A DNA stretch of 60,686 nucleotides, from NCBI GenBank assembly GCA_015069015.1, contig SVJK01000005.1, positions 1 to 60,686 on the forward strand. Reading direction: 5' to 3'. The translations under genes were made by a program, and so were the position numbers. Within the stretch, counting starts at the first letter, position 1, and every line of letters starts with the position of its first letter. Below are positions 6,428-15,462 of this stretch, one piece after another. The DNA comes from Oscillospiraceae bacterium (lineage in GTDB: Bacteria; Bacillota; Clostridia; UMGS1810). Under the pieces are notes generated by a model, which worked only from the letters and a program-made list of their open reading frames with translations, made no database searches and had not been told where the DNA came from.

Positions 6428-9103
6428 TCACCTTTCTACCAATCCGTATTTGACTTTAATTCTCTCAAGCTTTTCTATCATAGGCTCGGATAAAACCCAC
6501 AGGAAAAACCCGGTTGAAAGTGCATGAATTAAATCGAATGGCAGTCCCGCAATATAAGCAGCTTTAATCATATCCCAATTTATTTTATTCTGCCACCTAA
6601 TAACGGATGCAGGGTTCATAATACCACCATAGATAACTAAAGTTGCTAAAAAACCAAAAATGCACAGAGATGCTTTTGTCTTTCGCAGGAATCCTTTTTT
6701 GAAAAGTATTCCTGCAATAAAGCCGATAATCCCCAATGCAAACATCTGCCACGGTGTCCACGGTCCTTGTCCAAAGAAAAAGTTTGAAACAAATCCGGTA
6801 AGTGCACCTACCAAAAATCCCGACTCAGCCCCAAAGCACACCCCTGAAATTATCACAATAGCGATTACCGGTTTAAACTCCGGAATCATAAAAAATGCAG
6901 TCCTGCCGGAAACTGCAAGAGCACACAAAACGCTTATCACTATGAGCTCTCTTGCTTTTGGTTTCCTTGACTCAAACACCATACAAAACGGTATCATCGT
7001 TTCAATGATGATAAGTAAGCTTATAAAATAATACTTTCTGTCACCCAAGAAAAAAACACCAATATAAATGGTAAGCGGTATTAAAAGCAGTATCAGAAAC
7101 ATCCCAAGCAATGTTCGTTTTGCAAGCTTCCTGTCTGACTTCGGAACTTGCATTACTTCTATTCCAATATCTCTTTGCGGGAAGAAACATAAGCAGCTAA
7201 CCACAACCTCAATTATTGCCATTATCTGCAGGGTTTCAAGCTCTAAAAAACTTATACTTGCAAAGTTAAGTATATCAATGTCCGCTATAAAGATTAACGA
7301 TGTCAGTGCAAAAAGCAACGCAAATATACTGCCGATAATAATTCTTGCAGGTGTCAACTTTTGCACTTTCTTTTTTGATGATACTGTTTCGTTTTGAATT
7401 GTATATAACTCTATATGTGGCGATTGTCTTTTCCTTTTTTCTATCCTGCCACCGCAGGCAAGTATAATGTCATCTGCCAAAACTGCATCAGGTAGTCTTG
7501 TTCTTGCCATTCGGTTAGCGGATGTGGTATAGAAATTCTTACCCTTAAAAAACTCTCTCGGTGTGTCTGTTGATGTTATGCTGCCGTCAAACATAAGAGC
7601 ACATCTATCTGCATACTCTGCGCAAAACTCTATATCATGAGATACCATAAGAATCGTGACGCCGTTTGCTTTTAAATCCATCAGAATGTCCGCAAATTCC
7701 TCTTTGAAATGTGCATCCATTCCTTTTGTCGGCTCGTCAAGGAGCAATATTTCAGGCTCCATAAGAAGTATCTTTGCAAGTGCGGTTCTTTGCTGTTCAC
7801 CGCCAGACAAATCATAAGGATGACTTCTCAAAAGATTTTCAATTCTGCAAAGTACAGCAATACTTTGTACCTTTTGTTCTTTTTCATCCTTGGTAAGCTT
7901 CTTATCAGAAAGTATTTCCATTAAATCAAGATATACAGTTTTCTTTACAAATACGCTTTGGGGATTTTGCGGAAGAACTCCAAGCAGTCCGTCATACAAA
8001 TTACTGATTTTAGAAATACTCTCTCCTTTAATCTTCACATCACCTCTGTAGGGTGTGTTAAGTCCGGATACAAGTGAAAGCGCCGTTGTCTTTCCCGTTC
8101 CGTTACCACCAACAATGCAAAATAATTCGCCTTTATTTACACTTAAATTTAATCCTTTAACTACATCGGGGAATTCCTTTTCGTATCTGAACCAAGCATC
8201 TTTGATTTCAATTACCGAATCAGTGTTATCCTGCACTTTGTCTTTCACAATAACCTCAGGATTCAATTCATTTTCTTTTGAAAATTTTTCAAGCCACATT
8301 CTTCCATCTCTGACAGTTAAGGGGCAGGTTAAAGTGTTTTCTGTTTCTCCGCAAACTCTCATGGGAGTTGGGAGTGCTTTGTACATATCATGATTTTGTT
8401 CCTTCAAAATTTTGCCAACTTCTTCAGGTACTTCGTCAGCAATAATTTTTCCGCCATCCATAACGATAACTCTGTCAACCATCGAAAAAACTTCTTCCAA
8501 ACGATGCTCGGTGAGAATAACGGTTGTGCCAAGCTCACGGTTAATCTTTTCTAAAGTTTTCAAAAATTCACCTGCTCCAATCGGATCAAGCTGACTTGTA
8601 GGCTCGTCAAGTATCAAAACTGAAGGTTGCATAGCCATAACAGATGCAAGATTTAAAAGCTGCTTCTGACCGCCTGAAAGCTCTGTTACTTTCTTGTAAA
8701 ACCAAGACTGTATACCAAAGAACGATGCCATTTCAGATACTCTTGTTCTGATTTCGGTTTGTTTGTATCCAAGGCTTTCGAGTCCGAACGCAAGCTCATG
8801 CCATACCTTGTCTGTAACAATCTGATTGTCAGGATTCTGCATTACAAAACCTATACCTGATGCTTGTTCTTTTGTATCGTAATCGGCAAGCGGTTTTCCA
8901 TTAAAGAAAACGTTTCCGCTTGTTTCACCATGTGGTGCAAGTGTTGATTTTAAAAGCCTTAAAAGAGTTGTTTTACCGCATCCCGATTTGCCGCAAAGCA
9001 AAACAAATTCACCTTGATTTACAGTAAAATCTATATTATCAAGTGCCTTACACGTTCTGCTTGGATAAGTGAAACTTAAATTTTCGACCTTAAAGCTTTC
9101 CAT
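6428..9103 (-). CDS. ECF transporter: two ATPase domains fused to an S component
   Basis: The protein is about 891 residues from ATG 9103 (MESFKVENLSFTYPS), behind GGGAGGTGAG; the GTG at 9118 lies inside that ribosome site. Residues 1-240 form one ECF-type ABC ATPase (GKSGCGKTT, LSGGQKQ, LILDEPTS). Residues about 290-525 form a second (GGNGTGKTT, LSGGEQQR, LLLDEPTKGMD). From about 575 on there are many membrane segments, including RELIVISVLCALAVSGRTAF and a GPWTPWQM loop typical of ECF S components. Two ATPases and a substrate-binding S subunit usually come from three genes. With EcfT next door this forms a whole energised vitamin importer in two genes. The cobalamin riboswitch upstream points to vitamin B12 or a precursor as substrate. 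Confidence 0.9.
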   Translation of the reverse strand: MESFKVENLSFTYPSRTCKALDNIDFTVNQGEFVLLCGKSGCGKTTLLRLLKSTLAPHGETSGNVFFNGKPLADYDTKEQASGIGFVMQNPDNQIVTDKVWHELAFGLESLGYKQTEIRTRVSEMASFFGIQSWFYKKVTELSGGQKQLLNLASVMAMQPSVLILDEPTSQLDPIGAGEFLKTLEKINRELGTTVILTEHRLEEVFSMVDRVIVMDGGKIIADEVPEEVGKILKEQNHDMYKALPTPMRVCGETENTLTCPLTVRDGRMWLEKFSKENELNPEVIVKDKVQDNTDSVIEIKDAWFRYEKEFPDVVKGLNLSVNKGELFCIVGGNGTGKTTALSLVSGLNTPYRGDVKIKGESISKISNLYDGLLGVLPQNPQSVFVKKTVYLDLMEILSDKKLTKDEKEQKVQSIAVLCRIENLLRSHPYDLSGGEQQRTALAKILLMEPEILLLDEPTKGMDAHFKEEFADILMDLKANGVTILMVSHDIEFCAEYADRCALMFDGSITSTDTPREFFKGKNFYTTSANRMARTRLPDAVLADDIILACGGRIEKRKRQSPHIELYTIQNETVSSKKKVQKLTPARIIIGSIFALLFALTSLIFIADIDILNFASISFLELETLQIMAIIEVVVSCLCFFPQRDIGIEVMQVPKSDRKLAKRTLLGMFLILLLIPLTIYIGVFFLGDRKYYFISLLIIIETMIPFCMVFESRKPKARELIVISVLCALAVSGRTAFFMIPEFKPVIAIVIISGVCFGAESGFLVGALTGFVSNFFFGQGPWTPWQMFALGIIGFIAGILFKKGFLRKTKASLCIFGFLATLVIYGGIMNPASVIRWQNKINWDMIKAAYIAGLPFDLIHALSTGFFLWVLSEPMIEKLERIKVKYGLVER

Positions 9104-9963
9104 TTTCTCACCTCCCACACCTCAATTATTACAGGGCATACACAAAGCAGTAAATATGCCAAAAATACACTTATACCGAATACAGAAACTTCTGCCATTT
9201 TCATGGATGGGAAGAATCTGAAATACATTCCCCCCATTAAATTACCGACAAATGTATATATACCTAAAAGCAAAATGCAAACCAGTGCTTTTCCGTCTCT
9301 CTTATCGAATGTAAATATTGAAAAAGCAGTTCTCCCCGGTATTCCGTAACCACGGGATTTCATACTGTCTGCCGTATCTATGGCATTTTCCAAAGACCAG
9401 GTTATCATAATTGACAAAATATTAAGTCCGCTTTTCGCACGCTTTATGATACTTCCGTTTGAAACATCACGCCCCATACATCTCTGTGCATTTGTTACTG
9501 CTTTAAGCTGAGAGGCAAACTTCGGCACAAAGCGAAGTGTCATGGAAATTATAAGTGACAATGCCGGAATAATTCTGCCGAACAGATAGATAAACTTATC
9601 ACTTGTCATAATTTCGTTATAGCAGGAAAAATGACAGATTACACTAACAATCATTACAGATGCACAAAGTCCGTAAATGATTGATTCAAGCGTAAGCGGA
9701 TTTCCGCTTGGCAGATACTCTATGATAGTAACGCCTTCGTGATTAAAGGCAGGGTTTATAAGTGCCATCACAAGCATCATCGGCAGCATATACATTAAAT
9801 TTTTTTTGATTGCTTTTTTTCCTTTAAGCATCACGGAATATGTAAACCCTGATGCAAGTGAAATGCCAAGGCATACAGGATGCATAAAAAAGCAGGAAAA
9901 ACCGATTACAAATACAAAATATGTGAAATTTACAATCGGGTGATATGTTTTAAATTCTCTCAT
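9076..9963 (-). CDS. EcfT-type transmembrane coupling protein
   Basis: The 295-residue integral membrane protein has about five to six hydrophobic segments. It carries the coupling-helix motifs of EcfT: MTLRFVP followed by the AQRCMGRD region, and SMKSRGYG, a variant of the Ala-Arg-Gly motifs that dock on the two ATPases. It overlaps the next gene by 28 bp, so translation is probably coupled. It joins the two ATPase domains and the S component of the downstream fusion protein in one membrane complex. Confidence 0.9.
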   Translation of the reverse strand: MREFKTYHPIVNFTYFVFVIGFSCFFMHPVCLGISLASGFTYSVMLKGKKAIKKNLMYMLPMMLVMALINPAFNHEGVTIIEYLPSGNPLTLESIIYGLCASVMIVSVICHFSCYNEIMTSDKFIYLFGRIIPALSLIISMTLRFVPKFASQLKAVTNAQRCMGRDVSNGSIIKRAKSGLNILSIMITWSLENAIDTADSMKSRGYGIPGRTAFSIFTFDKRDGKALVCILLLGIYTFVGNLMGGMYFRFFPSMKMAEVSVFGISVFLAYLLLCVCPVIIEVWEVRKWKALRSKI

Positions 9964-9987
9964 TATACATCCTCCTTTTCTTTAATG

Positions 9988-10698
9988 TCAGGGCGTCAGT
10001 GTATATTTCCATTCAACTACATCCCCCGGACTTAGCTTATACTTAGAGCACCCAAGAGACGGTATTTCACCATTGACTGTGTATATCCACCCCGAAAGAT
10101 CTCCAAAATCTTTTTCGTATATGTTTGATATTCCTCTGACATATACACTGTTATACACGGAAGAATTTACAAAATCCATATGAATTTTGTTCTTCTTCAT
10201 TTCCCGCAAAAGTATGTTAAAAACAGTTTCATCTTCAAAAAACTCAATATTATCCGAGTAAAAAATTATACCGTCCCGGGGAATTAGTTGCTTTTTGCCC
10301 TCATCTATATCAGTTATACCGGAAAGAACTACATCACATCTCACACTGAGTGTGCAGATGTTGTCTTTCTTCTCTTCTTTATCTCCGCCACCTTGTTCAC
10401 TTTCAAAAACATCCCCCTGCAAGTGCCCATCGCCTTTGTTTTGGTCCTCTTCTTCTTCCGAAGCTACTACTGTGATATGCTCCTGTGTTTCGGAAGCTTT
10501 TTCGGGCAAGATTTCAGAGGCATCCCCATCACTTTGAAAAGTTTTATCATCAAGAACTGTTATTTTCGCAATTTCCACAGCAGACTCCCGAAACTTTCCG
10601 TCATTAACTTCGGGCTCATGTAAAAAAGCAACTGCAAGCGCCAAACATGCTATTGTTGATATTATAATCCTGATTTTGTATTTTTTCAAGAATTTCAT
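9988..10698 (-). CDS. Membrane-anchored DUF4430 (transcobalamin-like C-terminal) protein
   Basis: The 236-residue protein has an N-terminal hydrophobic helix (IIISTIACLALAVAFL) as anchor or signal and an acidic linker (SEEEEDQNKGDG...). The C-terminal half ends in DLSGWIYTVNGEIPSLGCSK and SPGDVVEWKYTLTP. 'GWMY.VNG..P..G...Y.L..GD.V.W.Y' is the DUF4430 signature, the domain corresponding to the beta-domain of intrinsic factor and transcobalamin that caps bound cobalamin. Its ATG overlaps the stop of the upstream gene (ATGA). It probably works with the preceding alpha-toroid protein to capture a corrinoid outside the membrane and pass it to the ECF importer. Confidence 0.8.
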   Translation of the reverse strand: MKFLKKYKIRIIISTIACLALAVAFLHEPEVNDGKFRESAVEIAKITVLDDKTFQSDGDASEILPEKASETQEHITVVASEEEEDQNKGDGHLQGDVFESEQGGGDKEEKKDNICTLSVRCDVVLSGITDIDEGKKQLIPRDGIIFYSDNIEFFEDETVFNILLREMKKNKIHMDFVNSSVYNSVYVRGISNIYEKDFGDLSGWIYTVNGEIPSLGCSKYKLSPGDVVEWKYTLTP

Positions 10699-13130
10699 AT
10701 AAGCTCTACCTTCTTAAGCATATTAAAAAGCATATGAGCAATTTCCGCTCTAAGAATTTGTTTATGTGGGTTAATCTCCATTTCCTCAGTGCTTAAAATC
10801 TGTTCGCTGCAACAAAATGCCATAGATTCTGCCGCCCAGTCAGCACAATCACGATAGTCAGTGAACTGCGAAAGAACATTTCTTATTCCCTCTTCATTAA
10901 ATTCAACCCTCATACCGCAAAGAGTTGCCGCCCTTGACAGCATTGTTGCAGCTTCCTGACGTGAGACTTTGCCGTAGGGATTAAATTCCGTATCCGATAT
11001 TCCATTTACAATTCCATAGGAACATGCAATATTTACATACGGCAAAAACCAGTCGGAATCAGAAACATCTGAAAAGTTATTGCTGCCTGCTTTTGAAAGT
11101 CCGAGAGAACGTACAACTATGGTTGCAAATTCTGCTCTTGTCATTGTATTATCAGGACAAAACTCCGTTTCCGTTCTTCCGTTTATAATTCCATAACGAG
11201 CAAGTGTTTCAATTATTTCCCGTTCTTCGTGGTTAGCTATATCATTAAAGCTTTTTTCATCATATTTCTTCTGAGGGGTCTTCACATCCTGATGTCTGTT
11301 CTCCTCTCCCGTTGACGTCCCTGACGGTGTTGTGGTGCCATTTTCCGTTTTTTCTTCTTCACTCTCATCCTCTTTTGTAGATGATACTACTCCGCCGCCA
11401 CCGGACACAGGTCTTTTTGAAGGGGTTTTTTTTCTGGTTGCTTTTGTCTCATTCATAGGATTATCATAGAAATCATAGGGCTTTTGGTTTTCCTCTGAAA
11501 GCTTGCAGGCAACAAGTCCACGAAAGCCCTGCTCTGTGGCGAATGAATTATCTGAAGGCAGAAATCCGTCTCTGCTCTCATTCACTTGTTCAAGAAGTCC
11601 ATCTATAAGATTTTTATCATTTTTCGTAATTTCACCACAATTTTCTCCCATTGCACAAATTCCCCACATTGCAAGTCCCGTTGAAGCGGCATTTCCTACC
11701 GAGCCATTCTCTCCCTGATATTCCCTCATAATCTCAAATGCCTGTGTGACAAGTGTCTGAATTTGCTCATTTCCTTCGCAGTATGGTGATAGTGCTGCAA
11801 TCATTGGTGATATGGCATCTGTACCCCAAGAGGTATCCTGCCATCTATCTGCGATCTGTATTGAAGTATCTAAAAGAAAATCCATTGTGTCAGATGAAGC
11901 ATATTCCTCTCCCAACCCTAAAGCTATTATAACATACGGAAGAGTGTATTCATAATAAGGAGCCATTACCGATTCCTTGGTTATGAGAGATGTGAGCTTT
12001 TGGACAATGTCGAGCTCGGCTCCCTCCTCTGTGACAGTATTTTTTGCATCATATCCCATGGAGCGAAGGGCAATAATTGATTTTGCAAGGTCGCTTTGCG
12101 ACTCAGATGAAGAGGCAGACTTAATTATTTTATCCACAATTTTTTGTTCAAGTTCATCCCCAAGCTGAACGCAATTTTCAGGATATGCCTTTGAAAAATC
12201 AGCCAAATCTGCCACAAACCAACACATATTCCCGTCTTTAATAAGACTTTCATCAAAATATTTTCCTACAATATTTAAAACTATTTCCTGACATAACGCA
12301 TGTTTTTCTCCTAATGAATCTCCCTCACCTTCAGGAGGTGTGTTTTCTCCGGTTTCACTGTTTTCACCGCCTTCAGAAGGCTCGTTTTCTTCGAGATTCA
12401 CACCTACCTTCACCACACAAAACGGAGCAGATATTGCAGGGACAATGCTATCCTCCAAAGCTTTGCTTTTGCTTGCTGAAATTATGTAATCTCCGGGAGC
12501 ATCAAAGACAATGTTAGCTATTCCCTCTCCATTTGTTACAAGCTCTGAATCCCTGCCATCTATAGTTATGTCTGCATCAGTGCAAGGGAAAAATGCAAGG
12601 CCGTCTGCGGTATATTCGGAAAAGAAAAGCTTGATATCCAATGGTTCACCTACAGATGTGGTGTAGGTTGGATATTCAAATTTTGCATAGCTTTCCGTGT
12701 CGGGATAGAAACTTTTATTTATGAAAAATTCTACATAGTCTCCATGTTTTACTTCTTTTGCGGGGCCGTATACATCCTCTGCACCAAAGTTTACCTGATA
12801 GGTAAAGTTACCGCTTGTATCTCCCCAAAATTTAGTTATATATTTCCCATAGTTCCCTGTTGCAGTTGCATATCCTTCCTCACTCATGCCTTCAAAAAAG
12901 CTATCATGAAAGGCTATAAAAACTTCATCCAGAGTGCAGGACTCATTGCCTATGATTTCTATCTCACGGCAAATCGTCTTTTCTCCATTTTTGTCGACGA
13001 GAAACTCGCCATACATACTTGCACTTACATATACACTCGTAGTATTTTCGGTATCTGTGGCAATAACATTAAAGCTGAAAAGTCCTGATAATATAAAAGC
13101 AACTAAAATTAATGATGTGATTTTTTTCAT
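10695..13130 (-). CDS. SLH-anchored transcobalamin-like surface protein
   Basis: The 811-residue protein starts with a signal peptide (MKKITSLILVAFILSGLFSF). Residues about 30-245 are beta-rich and Ig-like (VSASMYGEFLVD; GEGIANIVFDAPGDYIISAS), followed by a Glu/Gly/Pro linker. Residues about 280-570 are helical repeats with the terpene-cyclase/transcobalamin toroid look (SDLAKSIIALRSMGYDAKN, STGLAMWGICAMGENCGE, SFATEQGFRGLVACKLS). After a low-complexity spacer, residues about 635-811 hold three SLH modules (ITRAEF-like MTRAEFATIVVRSLG, VSRQEAATMLSRA, ILRAEIAHMLFNML) for binding the cell wall. It is the first gene after the riboswitch, so it likely binds a corrinoid at the cell surface. Confidence 0.8.
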   Translation of the reverse strand: MKKITSLILVAFILSGLFSFNVIATDTENTTSVYVSASMYGEFLVDKNGEKTICREIEIIGNESCTLDEVFIAFHDSFFEGMSEEGYATATGNYGKYITKFWGDTSGNFTYQVNFGAEDVYGPAKEVKHGDYVEFFINKSFYPDTESYAKFEYPTYTTSVGEPLDIKLFFSEYTADGLAFFPCTDADITIDGRDSELVTNGEGIANIVFDAPGDYIISASKSKALEDSIVPAISAPFCVVKVGVNLEENEPSEGGENSETGENTPPEGEGDSLGEKHALCQEIVLNIVGKYFDESLIKDGNMCWFVADLADFSKAYPENCVQLGDELEQKIVDKIIKSASSSESQSDLAKSIIALRSMGYDAKNTVTEEGAELDIVQKLTSLITKESVMAPYYEYTLPYVIIALGLGEEYASSDTMDFLLDTSIQIADRWQDTSWGTDAISPMIAALSPYCEGNEQIQTLVTQAFEIMREYQGENGSVGNAASTGLAMWGICAMGENCGEITKNDKNLIDGLLEQVNESRDGFLPSDNSFATEQGFRGLVACKLSEENQKPYDFYDNPMNETKATRKKTPSKRPVSGGGGVVSSTKEDESEEEKTENGTTTPSGTSTGEENRHQDVKTPQKKYDEKSFNDIANHEEREIIETLARYGIINGRTETEFCPDNTMTRAEFATIVVRSLGLSKAGSNNFSDVSDSDWFLPYVNIACSYGIVNGISDTEFNPYGKVSRQEAATMLSRAATLCGMRVEFNEEGIRNVLSQFTDYRDCADWAAESMAFCCSEQILSTEEMEINPHKQILRAEIAHMLFNMLKKVELI

Positions 13131-13207
13131 AAGAATTCTCCTTTTTGTCTGAATTTAACCGGTACTCTAAATTACTTTCTGTTTTCACCGCCTTTTCTTA
13201 CCGAGAC

Positions 13208-13246
13208 AAAAAAAGCCGCGGTAATTTTTGAAAATTACCACAGCTG
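13208..13246 (-). terminator. Riboswitch expression-platform terminator
   Basis: Read leftward, AGCTGTGGTAATTTT pairs with AAAAATTACCGCGGCT (one G-U and one mismatch), followed by seven T. It lies between the cobalamin aptamer and the first gene, 78 bp before its ATG. The switch therefore probably works by transcription termination. Confidence 0.8.
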
Positions 13247-13361
13247 AGTTTTTCTGTGATGAATCACAATTCAGATGAGAATATGGGACAAAGCCCTGAA
13301 ATATTACATTTCAGCACCTCAATCTGAAAACATCATTCCTATGCAAATGAGCACTTACGGA

Positions 13362-13580
13362 ATAACATCAAAGCAGGTCTTGTGACTCGCACCATATAGA
13401 CTGATTCGTCCGCATTTTTACATCCTGCCTTCTCAGTTTCCCAATGACCATCTTTCGATAACGGATATAAAAACATTTGGCGCATACACCGACAGTTATC
13501 GCAGGGGATTCTCACCCCATTCCCTTTTCACCGGCTATACCTTAGCTATATGCGGCATAACCGACACTCTGTGTGAATAT
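13362..13580 (-). promoter_or_regulatory. Cobalamin (B12) riboswitch
   Basis: Read leftward the conserved core blocks appear in order: GCCGGTGAAAAGGGAA, then GGGGTGAGAATCCCC, then GCGATAACTGTCGG, then CCATTGGGAAACTGAGAAGGC, split here as CCATTGGGAAAC and GAAGGC. The closing block AGTCACAAGACCTGC ends near 13370. These are the hallmark boxes of the B12 element. When adenosylcobalamin or a related corrinoid is bound, the downstream terminator is expected to form and the uptake operon to be shut off. Confidence 0.92.
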
Positions 13581-13598
13581 ATTTTATTTTACTGTGTT

Positions 13599-13627
13599 AT
13601 TCTAACACAAAATTCTGATAAAATCAA
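13599..13627 (-). promoter_or_regulatory. Promoter of the B12 uptake operon
   Basis: On the minus strand TTGATT (13622-13627), a 17-bp spacer and TAGAAT (13599-13604) place the transcript start about 13592, just before the riboswitch aptamer. Confidence 0.65.
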
Positions 13628-13729
13628 TGTATATAACAAATATTTCAGCTATGCGAAAAACAACTTGACTTTTAATATGTTTTATGTAACAATTAGCATG
13701 TAATAAAAAAGCACACAGGAGGCACAATT

Positions 13730-14056
13730 ATGAACTCTAACAAAACAAAAAATTTAAATGTCATTGCCGGCATAATTACACTTGCCATTGTTATCATAAT
13801 GGCTGTTGTAGATCTTCTCATCTTTGAGAATGATTACTTTACATACTACATTCCCTTAATTCCGGTAGCTCTTTTTGCCGTGATACTACTTCTTGCCAGA
13901 ATCAAAGGTTTCGGCTATGGAATAGGCGCTTCTGTCACTTTGGGAATTTTGCTTCGTGCTGTGGCAGAAAACGAATCGGATATAGTCAGAATTATTGTTC
14001 TTGCTGCGATTACACTTATTCTGATTGCTGTTATGATTTATAAAAACTTAAAATGA
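13730..14056 (+). CDS. Small membrane protein, unknown
   Basis: The 108-residue protein has four probable membrane helices (IAGIITLAIVIIMAVVDLLI; YYIPLIPVALFAVILLL; YGIGASVTLGILL; IIVLAAITLILIAVMIY) and almost no soluble part. ACAGGAGGCACAATT precedes the ATG. It has its own terminator at 14074-14107 and is divergent from the B12 operon. No family was recognised. Confidence 0.75.
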   Translation: MNSNKTKNLNVIAGIITLAIVIIMAVVDLLIFENDYFTYYIPLIPVALFAVILLLARIKGFGYGIGASVTLGILLRAVAENESDIVRIIVLAAITLILIAVMIYKNLK

Positions 14057-14073
14057 TAAAGGAATCTCAATCA

Positions 14074-14388
14074 AAGGGACTGTAAATTGCTGAATTTACA
14101 GTCCCTTCAAACTGTCGAAAAAGCCCGCACCGCAAAGTGCTGGGCTTTCTCTGTAATATAAAAGTATTTAATAGTTGAACAAATATTTATGATGCTTTTG
14201 TCAATAAGACTGCCAAAAGCTACGATTTGAGGCACTTTGCTTGCTTCGTCATGGCTCATTGCCGTACCCTCGTACTGTCTGCTTCGCCATTCCTTGCCTG
14301 CGACCATTTTCGAAAGTCTCACAGCGTGTCGACTTTATCGACTCGCTACAGGAACTGTAAATTGCTGAATTTACAGTCCCTTCGTTTT
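14074..14388. repeat. Structured intergenic repeat family 1, copy 1
   Basis: The unit starts with hairpin GGGACTGTAAATT/AATTTACAGTCCC (14076-14105, also the terminator of the gene before) and a second hairpin around AAGCCCGCACCGC. A conserved stretch follows (GATGCTTTTGTCAATAAGAC to CCATTCCTTGCCTGCGACC), then TTTTCGAAAGTCT and a GTCGACTTTATCGAC hairpin. It closes with another copy of the first hairpin (14351-14380). The whole core recurs at 20110-20349 at roughly 90% identity by eye. Frames inside it are not coding. Confidence 0.75.
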
Positions 14389-14411
14389 ATACAAAAAATG
14401 ATTACAATTTT

Positions 14412-15221
14412 TTAATATGCCTGATATGATGCTATTACCGTTCCGTCGGTATTTCTTAATTCAATGTAAACAGAACTTGCAGGGATTCCTTCCTCACGCG
14501 TCGCATTTAGTATTTCCTCTGCAGCTTGTATGTCATTGTACCAATTTTCACCATTTACATAATTTTGTATATCATAATAATTCATATATCGTCTTGCATT
14601 TCCCGTAATCATTATAACATCGCCTTTTGCCCTTATTCTGGATGTCCAGTCAGCATTGTAATCTTTGCTCATTTCTTCATCAAAAAAATGAGCAAAAAGT
14701 GCTACTTCATTGTACTCAACATCTTGCATGATAAGCGAAATTTCACGTTTAGAATTGTCATAGTTCACTTCACCGAATCTTGAAAGTTCGTTAAAATTGA
14801 TGATGGTTCTGCCGTTAATGTTTGAACCTGCCACATAATTATTGTCAACATATGTGATGATATCGGTGTACAGAATCGGCTTTCTTGAAACATTGCTTCC
14901 GATTGCCCAGAAATCCGGATTTGATATCTGCGGATTAATCGTATTTATGCCGTAGTTTCGGTATACGGAAAGCGATTTGGAATACATATCAAAGCTTACA
15001 TCAAATCCGTAGTAACGCAAATCCTCAACGCATATGTATGTGAGACCGTTAACATTGTACGACTCAAGCTGATAACCATTGATTGTGGCAATAATATCTG
15101 TAGGCTGAGCATATCCCGTGATATCGCCTACCCTTGCCGCGCCTGCTACAGTCGGAACAAGTGACACCGCCAACATTACCGTCATTATTACAGAAATAAG
15201 TTTTGTCATAGTTCTTTTCAA
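14412..15221 (-). CDS. Exported protein with copper-amine-oxidase-N-like stalk domain
   Basis: The protein is about 269 residues from TTG 15221, eight bases after AAGGAG; upstream starts would lie before the promoter. The signal peptide runs about 30 residues (TKLISVIMTVMLAVSLVPTV). The segment around TDIIATINGYQLESYNVNGL and YICVEDLRYYGFDVSFD resembles the copper amine oxidase N-terminal 'stalk' domains common on Clostridial exoproteins. A similar second unit lies around GRTIINFNELSRFGEVNYD. The C-terminus (SSVYIELRNTDGTVIASYQA) is conserved-looking but unknown. Likely a secreted or wall-associated structural protein. Confidence 0.65.
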   Translation of the reverse strand: MKRTMTKLISVIMTVMLAVSLVPTVAGAARVGDITGYAQPTDIIATINGYQLESYNVNGLTYICVEDLRYYGFDVSFDMYSKSLSVYRNYGINTINPQISNPDFWAIGSNVSRKPILYTDIITYVDNNYVAGSNINGRTIINFNELSRFGEVNYDNSKREISLIMQDVEYNEVALFAHFFDEEMSKDYNADWTSRIRAKGDVIMITGNARRYMNYYDIQNYVNGENWYNDIQAAEEILNATREEGIPASSVYIELRNTDGTVIASYQAY

Positions 15222-15242
15222 ATTGATCACTCCTTTGAGTTT

Positions 15243-15271
15243 ATTATATCTCAGATTATGCCCAAAGTAAA
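15243..15271 (-). promoter_or_regulatory. Promoter of the stalk-domain gene
   Basis: Minus-strand TTTACT (15266-15271), a 17-bp spacer and TATAAT (15243-15248). Transcription would start near 15236, which supports TTG 15221 as the start codon. Confidence 0.7.
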
Positions 15272-15358
15272 TACCTTTTTGCAGATTGCTGTCTTCCCGT
15301 ATATGCAAGCTCTTTTTGACATATTTAAAGTATTTTATACATATTTTTTAAAAAAGTA

Positions 15359-15389
15359 TTGACTCACCCCATACCTTGGGTGGTATAAT
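15359..15389 (+). promoter_or_regulatory. Promoter with 19-bp spacer and inverted repeat
   Basis: TTGACT (15359-15364) and a perfect TATAAT (15384-15389) are separated by 19 bp. The spacer contains CACCC and GGGTG arms eight bases apart. Long spacers with a dyad between the boxes are typical of promoters activated by MerR-family proteins. It drives the Cys-Gly-Gly membrane protein operon. Confidence 0.55.
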
Positions 15390-15462
15390 AGTATTCGTGG
15401 AATTTTGATTCATTTTAATTTATGTACTTTGAGTATTGTATTACTTTCGGAGGAAATAACCC

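Noticed and set aside
13362-13580. T-box or other leader instead of a cobalamin riboswitch
   Set aside because: No T-box sequence (TGG-containing bulge) is present, while all main B12-element blocks are in order upstream of a corrinoid-type uptake operon.
14107-14415. Opposing frames of 62-71 codons in repeat family 1
   Set aside because: They lie in a structured intergenic repeat, lack ribosome sites, and are not conserved as frames in the second copy.
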